DNA of 35,162 nt, from IMG/VR virus record IMGVR_UViG_3300042867_000389, positions 1 through 35,162 of that record, one strand, 5' to 3'. Source of the stretch: a virus. The number at the start of each line of letters is the position of its first letter. Position 1 is the first letter of the stretch. Of the stretch, positions 1 to 8,930 are shown piece by piece. The notes beneath the pieces were generated by a model. The model was not told the origin of the DNA. It was given only the letters and a program-made list of their open reading frames with translations, and searched no databases. A program made the position numbers and the translations under genes.

Positions 1-1398
1 GTCTAGTTCTTCAAGAGTATAGTTTTCATAAAGATAATCCGACAACTGCTCTTTGAATAAAGTTACATCTTCATTAAGTCCTTTATGTTGTCCTGCTAAG
101 CCAGCTCCTGCATGACCTGCAATACCTGCACCAAATGATTTGCCTGAAAGTGAATTTACAGCTTTTGCAACACCACTTGGCTTACTTGCAGCTAATTTAG
201 CCGCAGACTTTACTCCACCTTTAAGAGCCTGTTTTGCGGCAAATCTTGCAATGCCACCAGCACCTGTTGCTAACAATGCAGCATCAGCTCCATAAGATCC
301 AACATTATAAGCTGTTGGATTATCTTTTTCGGCTTTCTTATTTGCGGCATCTTCTTTATCAACTTCATCTGAATACGAAGACTTTTTACCTGTTATCTTG
401 TTATAACCGTGTTTGACTGCCGCTGAAACATATTTGCCTCCACCCAATGTAGCAGAGTCCCAAGCGCCTCTTGCGCCCGCTGAGATTGAGTCCCAAAGAC
501 CTTCATTGATTACAAACTGCATAAACTCTTCATTCATGCCGAGTAGCTCAAGCTGCTCTTCATTTAGTGAGTCGATGTAATCAACAAAATCTTGTGTTCC
601 ATTATTTTCATAAATGCCAAAAGCTTCTTCAGCTAGGTTGTATGAAATTTCTTCTTGAATGGAAGTGATAGAATTTTCTTTGATAGCCTTCTTTAAGGTT
701 CCTGCAGGCAGTGAAGTCTTAGCTGTACGATTTGGTGTCTGTTCCTTAGACTTTGCATAATCAGGAGTTTCTCCTTCGGGCGCATAGTCTGGCTTCTTGA
801 TGCCCATTTTGGTCATTGGAGTTTCATCTTCTCTGATATGTGAAGCGTGTCCTTGACGAGCACCTTCCAAATCATCTTTTCCAATAGTTTTTGGATTATC
901 TTTTCGATTTACTTTTGCTCCTACTCTAGCAAGCATCCTTTGCTTAAGGGACATTTCTTCAAGTGCTTCTTCACCCATGCCGTGAACATAATTCTTAATT
1001 TCAGAAATTTTACCTGTTTGTTGATGAACCTTAAAAGCTCTAACTTTATCACTTTCAGGGTCATGATGGGTAAATACATCGTGACCTTTTTGAGATTCAT
1101 GCCATGGTTGTGCATGTTGCACTAGACCTGGTCCAGCAATCTTTCTAATCTTAGATGCCTCAGGACTATTTACACCTGGTGCACGACTTTTATTTTTTGC
1201 TTCATCAATTGATTCCACACATTCTGTCAATACAGCCTTATATGCTGCATCCCACTCACTCTGCTTTTCATGCGGTAAAACCTTACGGTCTTGAACACCG
1301 AATTTTTCGTTTACTGCCTTAACGGCTTCACGTTCAGCAGCATTCGTCTGCATTACTTTTTGAACGGCGCCGATTAGTGGATCGTTTTTGTCAAACAT
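1..1398 (-). CDS. Hypothetical phage protein, C-terminus cut by window edge
   Basis: Open minus-strand frame of 466 codons from ATG (MFDKNDPLIG) with no stop before the left edge, so the gene is partial. A purine-rich AAAGGAAA ribosome site precedes the ATG and an AATAAATA late-promoter-like box lies about 30 nt upstream. The N-terminal half is charged (Lys/Glu rich). Residues around 350-440 are Ala/Gly rich (KKAEKDNPTAYNVGSYGADA, then LLATGAGGIARFAAKQALKG), which could be a membrane-active or flexible segment. It heads a late-type gene group with the proteins to its right. No family recognised; virion-associated function is only a guess. Confidence 0.75.
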   Translation of the reverse strand, partial: MFDKNDPLIGAVQKVMQTNAAEREAVKAVNEKFGVQDRKVLPHEKQSEWDAAYKAVLTECVESIDEAKNKSRAPGVNSPEASKIRKIAGPGLVQHAQPWHESQKGHDVFTHHDPESDKVRAFKVHQQTGKISEIKNYVHGMGEEALEEMSLKQRMLARVGAKVNRKDNPKTIGKDDLEGARQGHASHIREDETPMTKMGIKKPDYAPEGETPDYAKSKEQTPNRTAKTSLPAGTLKKAIKENSITSIQEEISYNLAEEAFGIYENNGTQDFVDYIDSLNEEQLELLGMNEEFMQFVINEGLWDSISAGARGAWDSATLGGGKYVSAAVKHGYNKITGKKSSYSDEVDKEDAANKKAEKDNPTAYNVGSYGADAALLATGAGGIARFAAKQALKGGVKSAAKLAASKPSGVAKAVNSLSGKSFGAGIAGHAGAGLAGQHKGLNEDVTLFKEQLSDYLYENYTLEELD

Positions 1399-1428
1399 TG
1401 TTGATTTCCTTTTTAGGTTTCTTTATAT

Positions 1429-4170
1429 TTATTTTCTTTTGCGTCTGCAATTCCATCTCTTAAGAGAGGCTGCCTTAGGAGTATCTTCTCCGTTTTTATC
1501 TTTCATAGGACCGGGCATACCGCCCATTCTTGCACAAAATGAATGTTGTCTATTTTTTCTCTTGCCAGTTGGATTAGGTTCTGTCACTGCTGTTGATAAC
1601 TTTGATCCAGGATTTTCACGACGATATGCTTTAACCGCAGCTTTACTCATGCCATCTGTGTTATCTTGTTGATTGACTTTTTTCCAATCTTCTTTCATAG
1701 CTTGAGCAGTAGCAATTCGCATCTTCTTAGACATAGGCATTTCTGGATTATCACGATGAATAGCTTTTGCAATCTCTTCACGCTTTTTCATTTCTTCTGG
1801 TGTCATATGACGTTCCATAAGCTTCTTAATGCTTTTTGGCATATCTTTGTGATCACAGCCACAACCAGCTTTTTCTAAACGAAGAGCAGCTTCTACAAGC
1901 TTTTCTTCCCATACATTTCCATATTTGGTTTGAAATTTAATTTGTGTGGCATTCGAATTCATCCAGCTATGAATGCTTTCTGAAACTGTTACACTACTTC
2001 CAATTCTTGTTGGTATTTGTGATGTTGAAATTTCAGGACCAACACCATCTTTTGCAATGATCTCTTGACCTGGTATTTCTTGAGCATACACTTTGACAAG
2101 CGATTTTGTACCTTCTTCACGTTCAGAAGGTTTATTGCCTTTTGCTTCTTTCATAAACTCTTCGAACTTCTCGTTCACAGGTATGCAGTATGGATCTTTA
2201 TCTTCATTCATTACTCTCACGAGATTATTTCCTTGACTATGGTATAGAACATGATTCTTACCGTTAACTTTGCGACCAAATCTACCGAAACCATAGTACG
2301 AAAGACCTAACCGTCTTGCTTGTACCATTACTTCGTTATCTGGCATATGTTTTGGCATTGGTGTAATATCTTGACGAATTTGTGTTAGCGTCTTAAAGCT
2401 TTTTGGTGCCTGATATTGAGTGATACCACGGCGCTCTGCTTCTTGTTCGATCCACTTTTGAGAACGCGGATTCTTGTTATCAGCACGAACAAACTGTTGT
2501 GCCATACGACGAACGCGATCAAAATCAGCTTGTACTTTTAACTTCTCGTCAGGTAAAGCATTACGGGTATCTACAGTATTGTCGATGACAGCAAATTTTT
2601 GATTGCCAAAAATCTTTTGCAGTTCACCAATATTTTCTTGAGCAGCTTTCCACTTTTCTGTACGAATGTCTGGTGAGTTATCGGCTATTCCTTGCTTGTC
2701 AGTGCCATCAGGAACTTTACGCTTGCCCATCTTACCACGCTCAACATTGCGTTGTCTGGATACATCATTGGATGTATTGACAAACACCATCATTGTTTCG
2801 TAGCCACCATATTCAAGTCTTTGTTTGATGAGTTTAATTTTTTCAATATCATCAGCAGTGCCATTGATGATAACACCTAAACGGCCTCTTAGATATTCAG
2901 TCTCGCGCTTACGTGTAGTCTTCTTGGCTTTTTTACGAATTACCTCACGCTCAACTCTTTCATTTTCTGGCATTTCAAGATCAAGACCATTCTTCTGCAT
3001 TAGAAATTCAAAAGCAACGTCAGAATTAACTTCACGCAATCCTTCACCCTGAAGAACAGAGTTCATTACATAATCTTTACCAGAACCAGGACCACCAGCT
3101 AAGAATATAGCTTTCATCTTACCTGGATCATTGATTCCTTCAGAGATTGTTTCCTCAATAATGTGATCTTTGGAAAACATATGTGGGTTCTCTTTTGCAA
3201 ACCAACGCATTACTTTACCAGCTTCTGCGTTTGCTTCATTCTCAATATCAGAACCTGTATCGCCTTCTTTAGCGATATCTTTGCCAATACGACCTTCTTC
3301 ATTCTGCTTATGATGCACAAGCTCATGTGCTATCGAACGAAACACATCCATTGGATGACGGCTCTTCGTTGAAATAGAAAGTTCATTCTTTGAGGGATTG
3401 TATGCGGCAAATGAATTGTAATCGTCGTTTTCATCTTTATGACGAACAGATGGAAGCGATTTGATGCCTAATTTTTTAGATGCAAAGCTTACGAATGAGT
3501 CCAGCATTGGTGCTAGTTCTTTGCGTGTGATTTCTTCTCTAATGGTAGCAGCTTCATTAATGCTATGAAACTTTCGAATTTGAGAGTATACTTTGCGAAC
3601 ATGTGCAGTAGGTACTCCTGCGTGATATGCTTTAAAGTGTTCCCAATTGCCTTCTTTGGCCAATTTTTCAAGCTTAGATGCCGACACAGTGGATGTCAGT
3701 TCATCCTCAGACATGTCGCGAGGATCTTTATTACTTTCTGTGCGATTACCACCAGCAGTATGAACTTTCCAACTTTTGAAGTTGAAATCTATTTGACCTT
3801 TTTTATTAGGTCTACCATTATATTTTTTCAGATATTCTTGGTATTCTGGCACACGATCAGAACCTGCTATCAGATGAAGATCATCATGATGTTGATTCAT
3901 GTGTGTTAAGAAATGATGAAGGCTTCGTGTTTCTGGTGTTCCAACATGAACTGGATGATTAAATAGCTTCTCAGCTAGTGCTTTCTTTGTGAGAATATCT
4001 AGGGGTTCTGCTGCACCTGACAGTCCGACGGTCAGCTTACCGCCTACTTTTTGGGCAAGTTGCTTGCCCTGATCGACTGCTGTTCTGTGTCCTCGTTGAG
4101 GAATACGGGCTTTGCCGTAGAACGCTACACCAGGTACCTTCTGTGGTACCGTTTTTGATTTAATTTTCAT
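1429..4170 (-). CDS. Multidomain fusion: nucleotidyltransferase, HExxH metallopeptidase, P-loop kinase, C-terminal basic domain
   Basis: 913 residues. Residues 1-200 look like a cytidylyltransferase-fold adenylyltransferase: a degenerate HxGH site (PQRGH, residues 24-28), LIAGSDRVPEYQEYLKKYNG at about 100-119, and a VSASKLEKLAKEGN segment matching the ISSTxxR region. Residues 281-287 (AHELVHH) with E312 look like a zinc-peptidase site. GGPGSGKD at 359-366 is a Walker A motif of a kinase domain running to about residue 540. The last 75 residues (MSKAAVKAYRRENPGSKLST and SFCARMGGM) form a small basic domain seen at the ends of phage proteins. A CTAAATAC box sits 33 nt upstream of the ATG. Joining three enzyme domains in one chain is unusual; whether the first site is active is unclear because the first His of HxGH is Gln. 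Confidence 0.85.
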   Translation of the reverse strand: MKIKSKTVPQKVPGVAFYGKARIPQRGHRTAVDQGKQLAQKVGGKLTVGLSGAAEPLDILTKKALAEKLFNHPVHVGTPETRSLHHFLTHMNQHHDDLHLIAGSDRVPEYQEYLKKYNGRPNKKGQIDFNFKSWKVHTAGGNRTESNKDPRDMSEDELTSTVSASKLEKLAKEGNWEHFKAYHAGVPTAHVRKVYSQIRKFHSINEAATIREEITRKELAPMLDSFVSFASKKLGIKSLPSVRHKDENDDYNSFAAYNPSKNELSISTKSRHPMDVFRSIAHELVHHKQNEEGRIGKDIAKEGDTGSDIENEANAEAGKVMRWFAKENPHMFSKDHIIEETISEGINDPGKMKAIFLAGGPGSGKDYVMNSVLQGEGLREVNSDVAFEFLMQKNGLDLEMPENERVEREVIRKKAKKTTRKRETEYLRGRLGVIINGTADDIEKIKLIKQRLEYGGYETMMVFVNTSNDVSRQRNVERGKMGKRKVPDGTDKQGIADNSPDIRTEKWKAAQENIGELQKIFGNQKFAVIDNTVDTRNALPDEKLKVQADFDRVRRMAQQFVRADNKNPRSQKWIEQEAERRGITQYQAPKSFKTLTQIRQDITPMPKHMPDNEVMVQARRLGLSYYGFGRFGRKVNGKNHVLYHSQGNNLVRVMNEDKDPYCIPVNEKFEEFMKEAKGNKPSEREEGTKSLVKVYAQEIPGQEIIAKDGVGPEISTSQIPTRIGSSVTVSESIHSWMNSNATQIKFQTKYGNVWEEKLVEAALRLEKAGCGCDHKDMPKSIKKLMERHMTPEEMKKREEIAKAIHRDNPEMPMSKKMRIATAQAMKEDWKKVNQQDNTDGMSKAAVKAYRRENPGSKLSTAVTEPNPTGKRKNRQHSFCARMGGMPGPMKDKNGEDTPKAASLKRWNCRRKRK

Positions 4171-4202
4171 TGTCCCTCTACAGGATGTTATATCTATAGA
4201 GG

Positions 4203-4209
4203 TATTTAG
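4203..4209 (-). promoter_or_regulatory. CTAAATA late-promoter-like box
   Basis: CTAAATAC on the minus strand, 33 nt before the ATG of the 913-residue gene. The same box occurs at a similar distance before four other genes (7473, 10255, 12582, 24619), and resembles the T4 late box TATAAATA. Confidence 0.5.
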
Positions 4210-4214
4210 TATTC

Positions 4215-4919
4215 TTAGATATTGATCCCGTATGCTTTACGTTTTACAGCACTACGAACTGCCGACTTCACTTCTTCAGCAACATGTTTTTTGCTGTGGT
4301 TGTATCGCGTTACCTTATCTCCCTTGACAAGGTATCCAATCGCTTCAATGTTAGGAAACATCTCTGCAACTTTAAAGAGCATGTCTAGATTAGCTTTATG
4401 ATCATCCCACATGCGAATTCGATCAAATTTACCAGATGCGAGATACTTTTTGAGAATGACACCCTTGTTGATATGTGCGGGCATAGAAGAATTAAGATTG
4501 GACAGATTGCCTGAACGTTCTACGTAAACGTGATCGATAGGAAAACCATGATCTCTCCATGCTTGCAGGAATTCATGATGATCTTCGAAATCAGCCCGAG
4601 CTGTCAGAATGATTGAGTGGGAGTTTTCAGTCTGGTTCATGACAATATTTTTTGCACGATCTAGAATACTATTGATAGGTTTGAATGTATTACGAAATAC
4701 TTTACCTGATCTGAACTCTGAGAAATCAAATACCTCATCATGTTGAAGTTGATAATGATTGAAGGCTTTTGGATCTAAAACGTGAATGACTTTGCCATTC
4801 TTTACAACCTTAACTTTAGCATCCGTCTTGCCAAGAGTGTCATCGATGTCCCATACATTGAGAGTTCGGATTTCTTTCTTGTGAGTCTTAAGATAATGAT
4901 CTAGCTTCATTTGTCCCAT
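4215..4919 (-). CDS. HAD-superfamily phosphatase
   Basis: 234 residues with all three HAD motifs: nucleophile motif WDIDDTL (D24 and D26), motif II ILTARAD near residue 107, and the acidic motif IRMWDDHKANLD near residue 170. No signal peptide, so cytoplasmic. The fold fits a nucleotide or polynucleotide 3'-phosphatase of the PseT type, which its neighbours (a ligase-like protein upstream and a P-loop kinase domain downstream) would suit; this is inference. The ATG at 4919 overlaps the preceding gene by 13 bases. An internal ATG at 4910 forms an ATGA stop/start overlap and has GGGA in front, so it is an equally good start. Confidence 0.85.
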   Translation of the reverse strand: MGQMKLDHYLKTHKKEIRTLNVWDIDDTLGKTDAKVKVVKNGKVIHVLDPKAFNHYQLQHDEVFDFSEFRSGKVFRNTFKPINSILDRAKNIVMNQTENSHSIILTARADFEDHHEFLQAWRDHGFPIDHVYVERSGNLSNLNSSMPAHINKGVILKKYLASGKFDRIRMWDDHKANLDMLFKVAEMFPNIEAIGYLVKGDKVTRYNHSKKHVAEEVKSAVRSAVKRKAYGINI

Positions 4920-6139
4920 GTCTTTGTGGCATTAAAGTTTGCCTGTGAAAATTCCAATCTATCTACTAATTTTACAGCATTACCACTGATCTTGTCAATA
5001 GCAACAAAACCTTCCGCATTAGTAATTTTGTATCCATTATCGACACGTAGATATGTTCCGAATGCATCTTTTGCCATTTGCAACTTACGAACAATCATGT
5101 TCTTTGCCCGAACCAAAATGTTCTGTAAATCGAATATTTTTTTCAATTCGTTTTTATGGGAACGATAGAAGTCCATAATAATTTTCTTTTCCTGCTCACG
5201 GTTTCGCTTTGTATCGGCTTTCTTAGCATCAAGAATATTACGATTAAGCTTCTCTTCAATACTGGCAATAAGACCTGCAACATGAGAAGCAGTGTTGGTA
5301 ATTTCTTGTCCAGCACGAACTTTGGAATTGTTCCATGTCTTGATAGGAATCTTGTATATATCGTTTGTTGCGATTATGTTGAGCGTTTTTGGTGATATGG
5401 TTCTAAATAGAGATCCTGCTTGAGCAAGAATAGAATTCAATATTTTTGTTTCGTCTTCTGTAAATGTAGCTGTACCAGAAGCATCAACATAAGAAGCATC
5501 TCTAAACCATACGTTCTTAGTCGCTCGTAAATTTGAAATATTAGCACCAAATGATGCTCTCATATTTGCTAGTGTCTTGCCTGCATAAGTTGTATGCCAA
5601 ACAATACCCATCTTCGCAGCATGAAGATTCTTCGCTAACTCTGAATTGACAGGCACAGCATAGACAATAGTGTTTGGTTGAAAGGTAACAAAAGACTGAC
5701 CATCAATCTGTACAGTCTTCAAGTCTGAACTTGTAAACATCATATCGCCTTGAAGAACACCATGAATATTTAATTCAGGTAGATACTCCAATGCAATTTT
5801 TAACTTTGCATTAAGACCTTCACCAGGATGATTCTTATCGATGTCTGCTTTCGTGTAGTTCAGTTTTGCATTCTGTGCAAACACACCTTTTGTACCAACA
5901 AAGAACTTGCCATTTTCTGGATTGATGCCAGCAAAAATTGAAGGTGCACCATCCCATTTCGTTGTAATGTTCACATGTGTTTTAGCGTGACCTGCAAGCA
6001 TGTCTCTTAGAGATTGTAGAAAGTTGATTGCTCCACGTGTGCCGAGAACTCCACCATTGAGTACCTCATCTTCAAGATGCTCTAGATGGAGATTCTTGCC
6101 TTCTTTACTCTCAGTAAGATATTCTGTGTAGTTGATCAT
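4907..6139 (-). CDS. Ligase-like nucleotidyltransferase (putative RNA/DNA ligase-like phage protein)
   Basis: 410 residues. Motifs of covalent nucleotidyltransferases can be followed in order: motif I KWDG (K61-G64), a GVLQGDMMF segment near 127-135 in the place of motif III, NAEGFVAI with E376-G377 in the place of motif IV, and NAVKLVDR with K390 in the place of motif V. A long helical insertion (about 290-345) separates III from IV. The ATG at 6139 forms a TGATG overlap with the stop of the upstream gene, so the two are translationally coupled; a TTG three bases earlier is less likely. Known phage relatives are annotated only as conserved unknowns, so ligase activity is inferred. Confidence 0.75.
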   Translation of the reverse strand: MINYTEYLTESKEGKNLHLEHLEDEVLNGGVLGTRGAINFLQSLRDMLAGHAKTHVNITTKWDGAPSIFAGINPENGKFFVGTKGVFAQNAKLNYTKADIDKNHPGEGLNAKLKIALEYLPELNIHGVLQGDMMFTSSDLKTVQIDGQSFVTFQPNTIVYAVPVNSELAKNLHAAKMGIVWHTTYAGKTLANMRASFGANISNLRATKNVWFRDASYVDASGTATFTEDETKILNSILAQAGSLFRTISPKTLNIIATNDIYKIPIKTWNNSKVRAGQEITNTASHVAGLIASIEEKLNRNILDAKKADTKRNREQEKKIIMDFYRSHKNELKKIFDLQNILVRAKNMIVRKLQMAKDAFGTYLRVDNGYKITNAEGFVAIDKISGNAVKLVDRLEFSQANFNATKTWDK

Positions 6140-7440
6140 CAATCTTTCTTCATTCTTTTCTTAATGACAGCTTTGACTTTTTCTGCAATTTTAGGTCTTT
6201 TAGGCAGCTTTGGTGTTTCAAGGCTTCCGGTAGCTTTTGTTCCACCAAGGTGCTTACTCTTTCGAATTCTTGGTCTCAATCTAGAGATTGGTTCTCTATG
6301 TGCCTTTAAGAATTCTTTTGTAGTCATAACTTTAGCATCTTTACCAATCTCAGCAATATGTGTCGCGCGACCTTCTTCGGTTGCAAACTTGCCATTACCT
6401 GTCAGTGCTTCTTCGGCAACATGATGAATCAGATCTGGATGTTTATCGTGAAGTTTCTGTACAATTTTATGGGCGCGTTCGTGGTCTCCGGCTTCCATAT
6501 GTTTTCTGACCTTCTGCAGGTGTTCTTCATTTTCAGGTGTGTCGATCTTGCCTTTCTTCATAGCATGGCTATAGATGGCATGAAATTCTGCAGGACTTGA
6601 AGACATTAGTTGTGAGTTGCCTGTCTTTTTGAACGAGATGGCTTTAACACCTTTCGTACCTTTTTTCGACCTGATGATCAGAGCATCACCTTTTGAAGTT
6701 GCTCCGGCTCCAGTCACACCTTTGCTTAGATAATGCTTAGATAGTTTAGGCTTTGCTTTGCCAGAATGTTCCATGGAATCACCATCTTTATAGTGATCAG
6801 AAAAGTCTGGATGATTTCTCATTCCATGTACAGTATGTGCAGCATCTCTTAGATTTTGATAGTATGTCTTTCTTGCAAGATTATGAGATTCCGAAGTACC
6901 TACTTTTTTGTTATTGCCTGAAATCTTACCAGAAAACTCGTGGTCTTCAGCATTCTTGATGTGTAGAGGATGTTTCGGATCTTTTTCTGCCTTATCAATT
7001 TCAGCTAACGTGCTATCAAGGCTGTGTTTACTCTTATCTTTTGCGTTCATTCCCGAAAAGTGATTCCATACCTTCTTTACAGCATGTTCTTCATTATGTT
7101 TGCCATCTTTGTCGCTTGGCTTACGAATAGAGCTTAAAGGAATTTTAACAGTTCTTGTGCTACCAGAAGGTATAGCATGTATGTGGGTAACGCCATGTTT
7201 ATCTATTTCTTTGCGCTTGACCGTAAGTCTTGTTCCTTTTGGAATACCATCATGATCTTTTTCCAACTCATGGGTATCAGGCGCATGTCTGTCACCTTTA
7301 GGAAGATACGGATCAACATACTTTTCAATGTGTCGAGCCCCAATAGGTGATGCTGCCTTAGCGTTTAGTTTTGCTTCACCGAGAATTTTTCTTCTTAGGT
7401 TATTGTTTGTTTCTGTCAAAATTTCCTGTAAAGAACGCAT
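6139..7440 (-). CDS. Hypothetical basic phage protein, possible nuclease-like core
   Basis: 433 residues from the ATG at 7440, which has AGAGG seven nt upstream. An earlier in-frame ATG at 7482 has no ribosome site, sits in the tail of a terminator hairpin and would lie upstream of the CTAAATA box at 7473, so it was not chosen. Very rich in Lys, His and Ser. The segment KGDALIIRSKKGTKGVKAIS followed by FKKTGNSQLMSSSPAEF has an acidic residue followed by SxK-like spacing, which could be a PD-(D/E)XK nuclease core; weak evidence. The C-terminus is strongly basic. Stop overlaps the next start (TGATG). Confidence 0.75.
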   Translation of the reverse strand: MRSLQEILTETNNNLRRKILGEAKLNAKAASPIGARHIEKYVDPYLPKGDRHAPDTHELEKDHDGIPKGTRLTVKRKEIDKHGVTHIHAIPSGSTRTVKIPLSSIRKPSDKDGKHNEEHAVKKVWNHFSGMNAKDKSKHSLDSTLAEIDKAEKDPKHPLHIKNAEDHEFSGKISGNNKKVGTSESHNLARKTYYQNLRDAAHTVHGMRNHPDFSDHYKDGDSMEHSGKAKPKLSKHYLSKGVTGAGATSKGDALIIRSKKGTKGVKAISFKKTGNSQLMSSSPAEFHAIYSHAMKKGKIDTPENEEHLQKVRKHMEAGDHERAHKIVQKLHDKHPDLIHHVAEEALTGNGKFATEEGRATHIAEIGKDAKVMTTKEFLKAHREPISRLRPRIRKSKHLGGTKATGSLETPKLPKRPKIAEKVKAVIKKRMKKD

Positions 7441-7472
7441 CAGTCGACCTCTTATTAGTTTTTGTTCTTCAG

Positions 7473-7479
7473 TATTTAG
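7473..7479 (-). promoter_or_regulatory. CTAAATA late-promoter-like box
   Basis: CTAAATAC 33 nt before the ATG at 7440, the same distance as in front of the 913-residue gene. Confidence 0.5.
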
Positions 7480-7485
7480 CATAAC

Positions 7486-7516
7486 AAAAATAGGCGCCCT
7501 AATGGACGCCTATTAT
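7486..7516 (-). terminator. Rho-independent terminator after tRNA-Ser(GCU)
   Basis: Minus strand reads AATAGGCG, a short loop, then CGCCTATTTTTG: a GC-rich inverted repeat followed by five T residues. It separates the tRNA/protein array upstream from the late-type genes downstream. Confidence 0.75.
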
Positions 7517-7518
7517 GT

Positions 7519-7608
7519 TGGTGGAAGGTGTGGGATTCGAACCCACGGTACCGATTAAGGTACGCCTCGTTAGCAGTGAGGTGCCTTCGGCCGCTCGGCC
7601 AACCTTCC
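7519..7608 (-). tRNA. tRNA-Ser(GCU)
   Basis: Class II tRNA with long variable arm, acceptor GGAAGGT/ACCTTCC, anticodon loop CTGCTAA, T-loop TTCGAAT, A73 and encoded CCA (7519-7521). The upstream protein's TAG stop shares its last base with G1. Confidence 0.93.
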
Positions 7609-8033
7609 TAATCATGAATGTAGATAAACGTATTTTCAGATCCTTCGTCTTTAACTAGCCTATAGAGCCACTGAGCTTCACGAGGTGCAAGTCTAACACA
7701 ACCATGAGACGCCGGAGATCCAAGATTATGTATATCATATGTAGCGTGAATTGCGTATCCCTCATGAAAGAAAATTGACCAAGGCATCGGAGCGTTATCA
7801 TACTTCTTGCTGTAGTGGATCTTCTTAAGAAGATAGGGGCGATATTCTCCAGACGGTGTATTGTATCCTTCTCGACCCGTAGAAATTGGCCACTCATATG
7901 TATCGTTTAAAGTTTCGACATACATCATCTGTTGTGATTTTACAATAGTAATAACTACTTCTGCTTTAGCTCCAACAACTAACATATAGATTGCAAAGAT
8001 TACAACGCATACCATAACGAGAAATCTAGCCAT
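7608..8033 (-). CDS. L,D-transpeptidase (YkuD domain), exported
   Basis: 141 residues. An N-terminal hydrophobic segment (about 4-22) acts as signal peptide or membrane anchor. The catalytic motif HATYDIHNLGSPASHGCVRL (H96, S109, H110, G111, C112, R114) is the complete YkuD signature, with C112 as nucleophile. YkuD enzymes form or exchange 3-3 or 4-3 cross-links in peptidoglycan, acting in the periplasm. Its ATG follows directly on the TAA of the FlbD-like gene, so it is the last member of a three-gene operon ending at tRNA-Ser. In a phage this could serve cell-wall remodelling during infection, lysis timing or superinfection blocking; the choice is inference. Confidence 0.92.
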   Translation of the reverse strand: MARFLVMVCVVIFAIYMLVVGAKAEVVITIVKSQQMMYVETLNDTYEWPISTGREGYNTPSGEYRPYLLKKIHYSKKYDNAPMPWSIFFHEGYAIHATYDIHNLGSPASHGCVRLAPREAQWLYRLVKDEGSENTFIYIHD

Positions 8034-8231
8034 TTAAACTGCTTCTCCAATTAACTTCATTACTTCACCAAGACTTTCTTCGACTGACCATGTAACATTT
8101 TCCGCATGGACTTGAGTTAAAAGGCTGCCGCCAGGAACGTGATCCTCATATACCACTTTGATATGATTTACATTGAGATATAGAGGATCACCTTTTCGTT
8201 CAGGAACCATATTCGTTAGCTTGATAAACAT
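8034..8231 (-). CDS. FlbD-like small protein
   Basis: 65 residues resembling the FlbD family: starts MFIKLTN, has a LNVNHIKVVYE strand region in the middle, a threonine/valine strand (TQVHAENVTWSV) and a final helix with the VEESLGEVMKLI pattern. FlbD in bacteria lies in flagellar operons but is poorly characterised; similar short proteins occur in phages. TAATG overlap with the RNase H-like gene upstream and direct abutment with the transpeptidase downstream show an operon. Role here unknown. Confidence 0.65.
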   Translation of the reverse strand: MFIKLTNMVPERKGDPLYLNVNHIKVVYEDHVPGGSLLTQVHAENVTWSVEESLGEVMKLIGEAV

Positions 8232-8725
8232 TAGGCTACTTCCTTCTTAGCATTCCAAATTGCGTCATTGAATCGATCAGCACAGTATGAAGCTGCCCAA
8301 GCATTTGGCTTGACCAGAGGTATGATGTTACACATACCACGAATGTAACCAACAGCTTCGTTTATAACACATGAAGAACCATGCTTTGAATCTGGATTGA
8401 TATCAAGATGGATTTCAACCACACGATCTTCCAGAGCTTCTTCAAGGTCTATGTATAGCTGCGCGGTCTTCATCACTTCATTCATAAGGCGCATACGAGG
8501 CTTGTCCTTCTGCTGGTCATAGTCGCGCTCACGCACTATACCACCAAACACCTTACAACCGTTCTTGCCGTTCTTGTGAACAACTACCACGTTGATGTAG
8601 TCAGCATACCACACACCGTCAATCTGAAAACGTTCTGAGTCGCCGCCTAGATATACCTTTGTTTCTGGAGATTGTTCATGAATAAACGCGCGAACGGCGT
8701 CTAGGTCGAGATGCTTTCTAATCAT
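8231..8725 (-). CDS. RNase H-like fold protein (DUF458/YkuK-like)
   Basis: 164 residues. VYLGGDSERF, VVVVHKNGKNGCKVFGG, then HLDINPDSKHGSS and AVGYIRGM match the RNase H-like YkuK family, including acidic residues at the ends of the first and fourth strands. The ATG at 8725 has AGGA eight nt upstream; an upstream GTG would place the start inside a tRNA. First gene of a three-gene unit with the FlbD-like and L,D-transpeptidase genes. Substrate unknown; a nuclease role is suggested by the fold only. Confidence 0.75.
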   Translation of the reverse strand: MIRKHLDLDAVRAFIHEQSPETKVYLGGDSERFQIDGVWYADYINVVVVHKNGKNGCKVFGGIVRERDYDQQKDKPRMRLMNEVMKTAQLYIDLEEALEDRVVEIHLDINPDSKHGSSCVINEAVGYIRGMCNIIPLVKPNAWAASYCADRFNDAIWNAKKEVA

Positions 8726-8745
8726 TATTAAGTTCCTAAAAAAGA

Positions 8746-8832
8746 TGGTGCTGGCCACAGGATTCGAACCTGCAATGGGATTACTCCGACGGATTACAAA
8801 ACCGTTGCCTTCAGCCGTTCAGCCAAGCCAGC
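8746..8832 (-). tRNA. Class II tRNA with anticodon UGU (Thr codon ACA)
   Basis: Acceptor GCTGGCT/GGCCAGC, Leu/Ser-like D-arm, anticodon loop TTTGTAA with a U-U mismatch at 31-39, 15-nt variable region able to form an arm, T-loop TTCGAAT, A73, encoded CCA. The anticodon is that of threonine but the body is class II, so the amino acid carried cannot be stated. Confidence 0.8.
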
Positions 8833-8839
8833 ATTTAAC

Positions 8840-8847
8840 TATTTATA
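8840..8847 (-). promoter_or_regulatory. TATAAATA late promoter box before a tRNA
   Basis: Perfect T4-type late box on the minus strand. It ends 8 nt upstream of G1 of the UGU tRNA, so the expected start point falls at the mature tRNA 5' end. Confidence 0.6.
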
Positions 8848-8921
8848 TGGTGCCTCTATCCAGAATCGAACTGGAGCCAATCCCCTACCAAAGGATTGTT
8901 CTACCACTATACTATAGAGGC
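8848..8921 (-). tRNA. tRNA-Thr(GGU)
   Basis: Acceptor GCCTCTA/TAGAGGC, anticodon stem ATCCT/GGGAT with loop TTGGTAG, T-stem TCCAG/CTGGA, A73, encoded CCA. The stem register giving a seven-base loop is the only one that pairs. Confidence 0.78.
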
Positions 8922-8930
8922 TTTGTTAAG

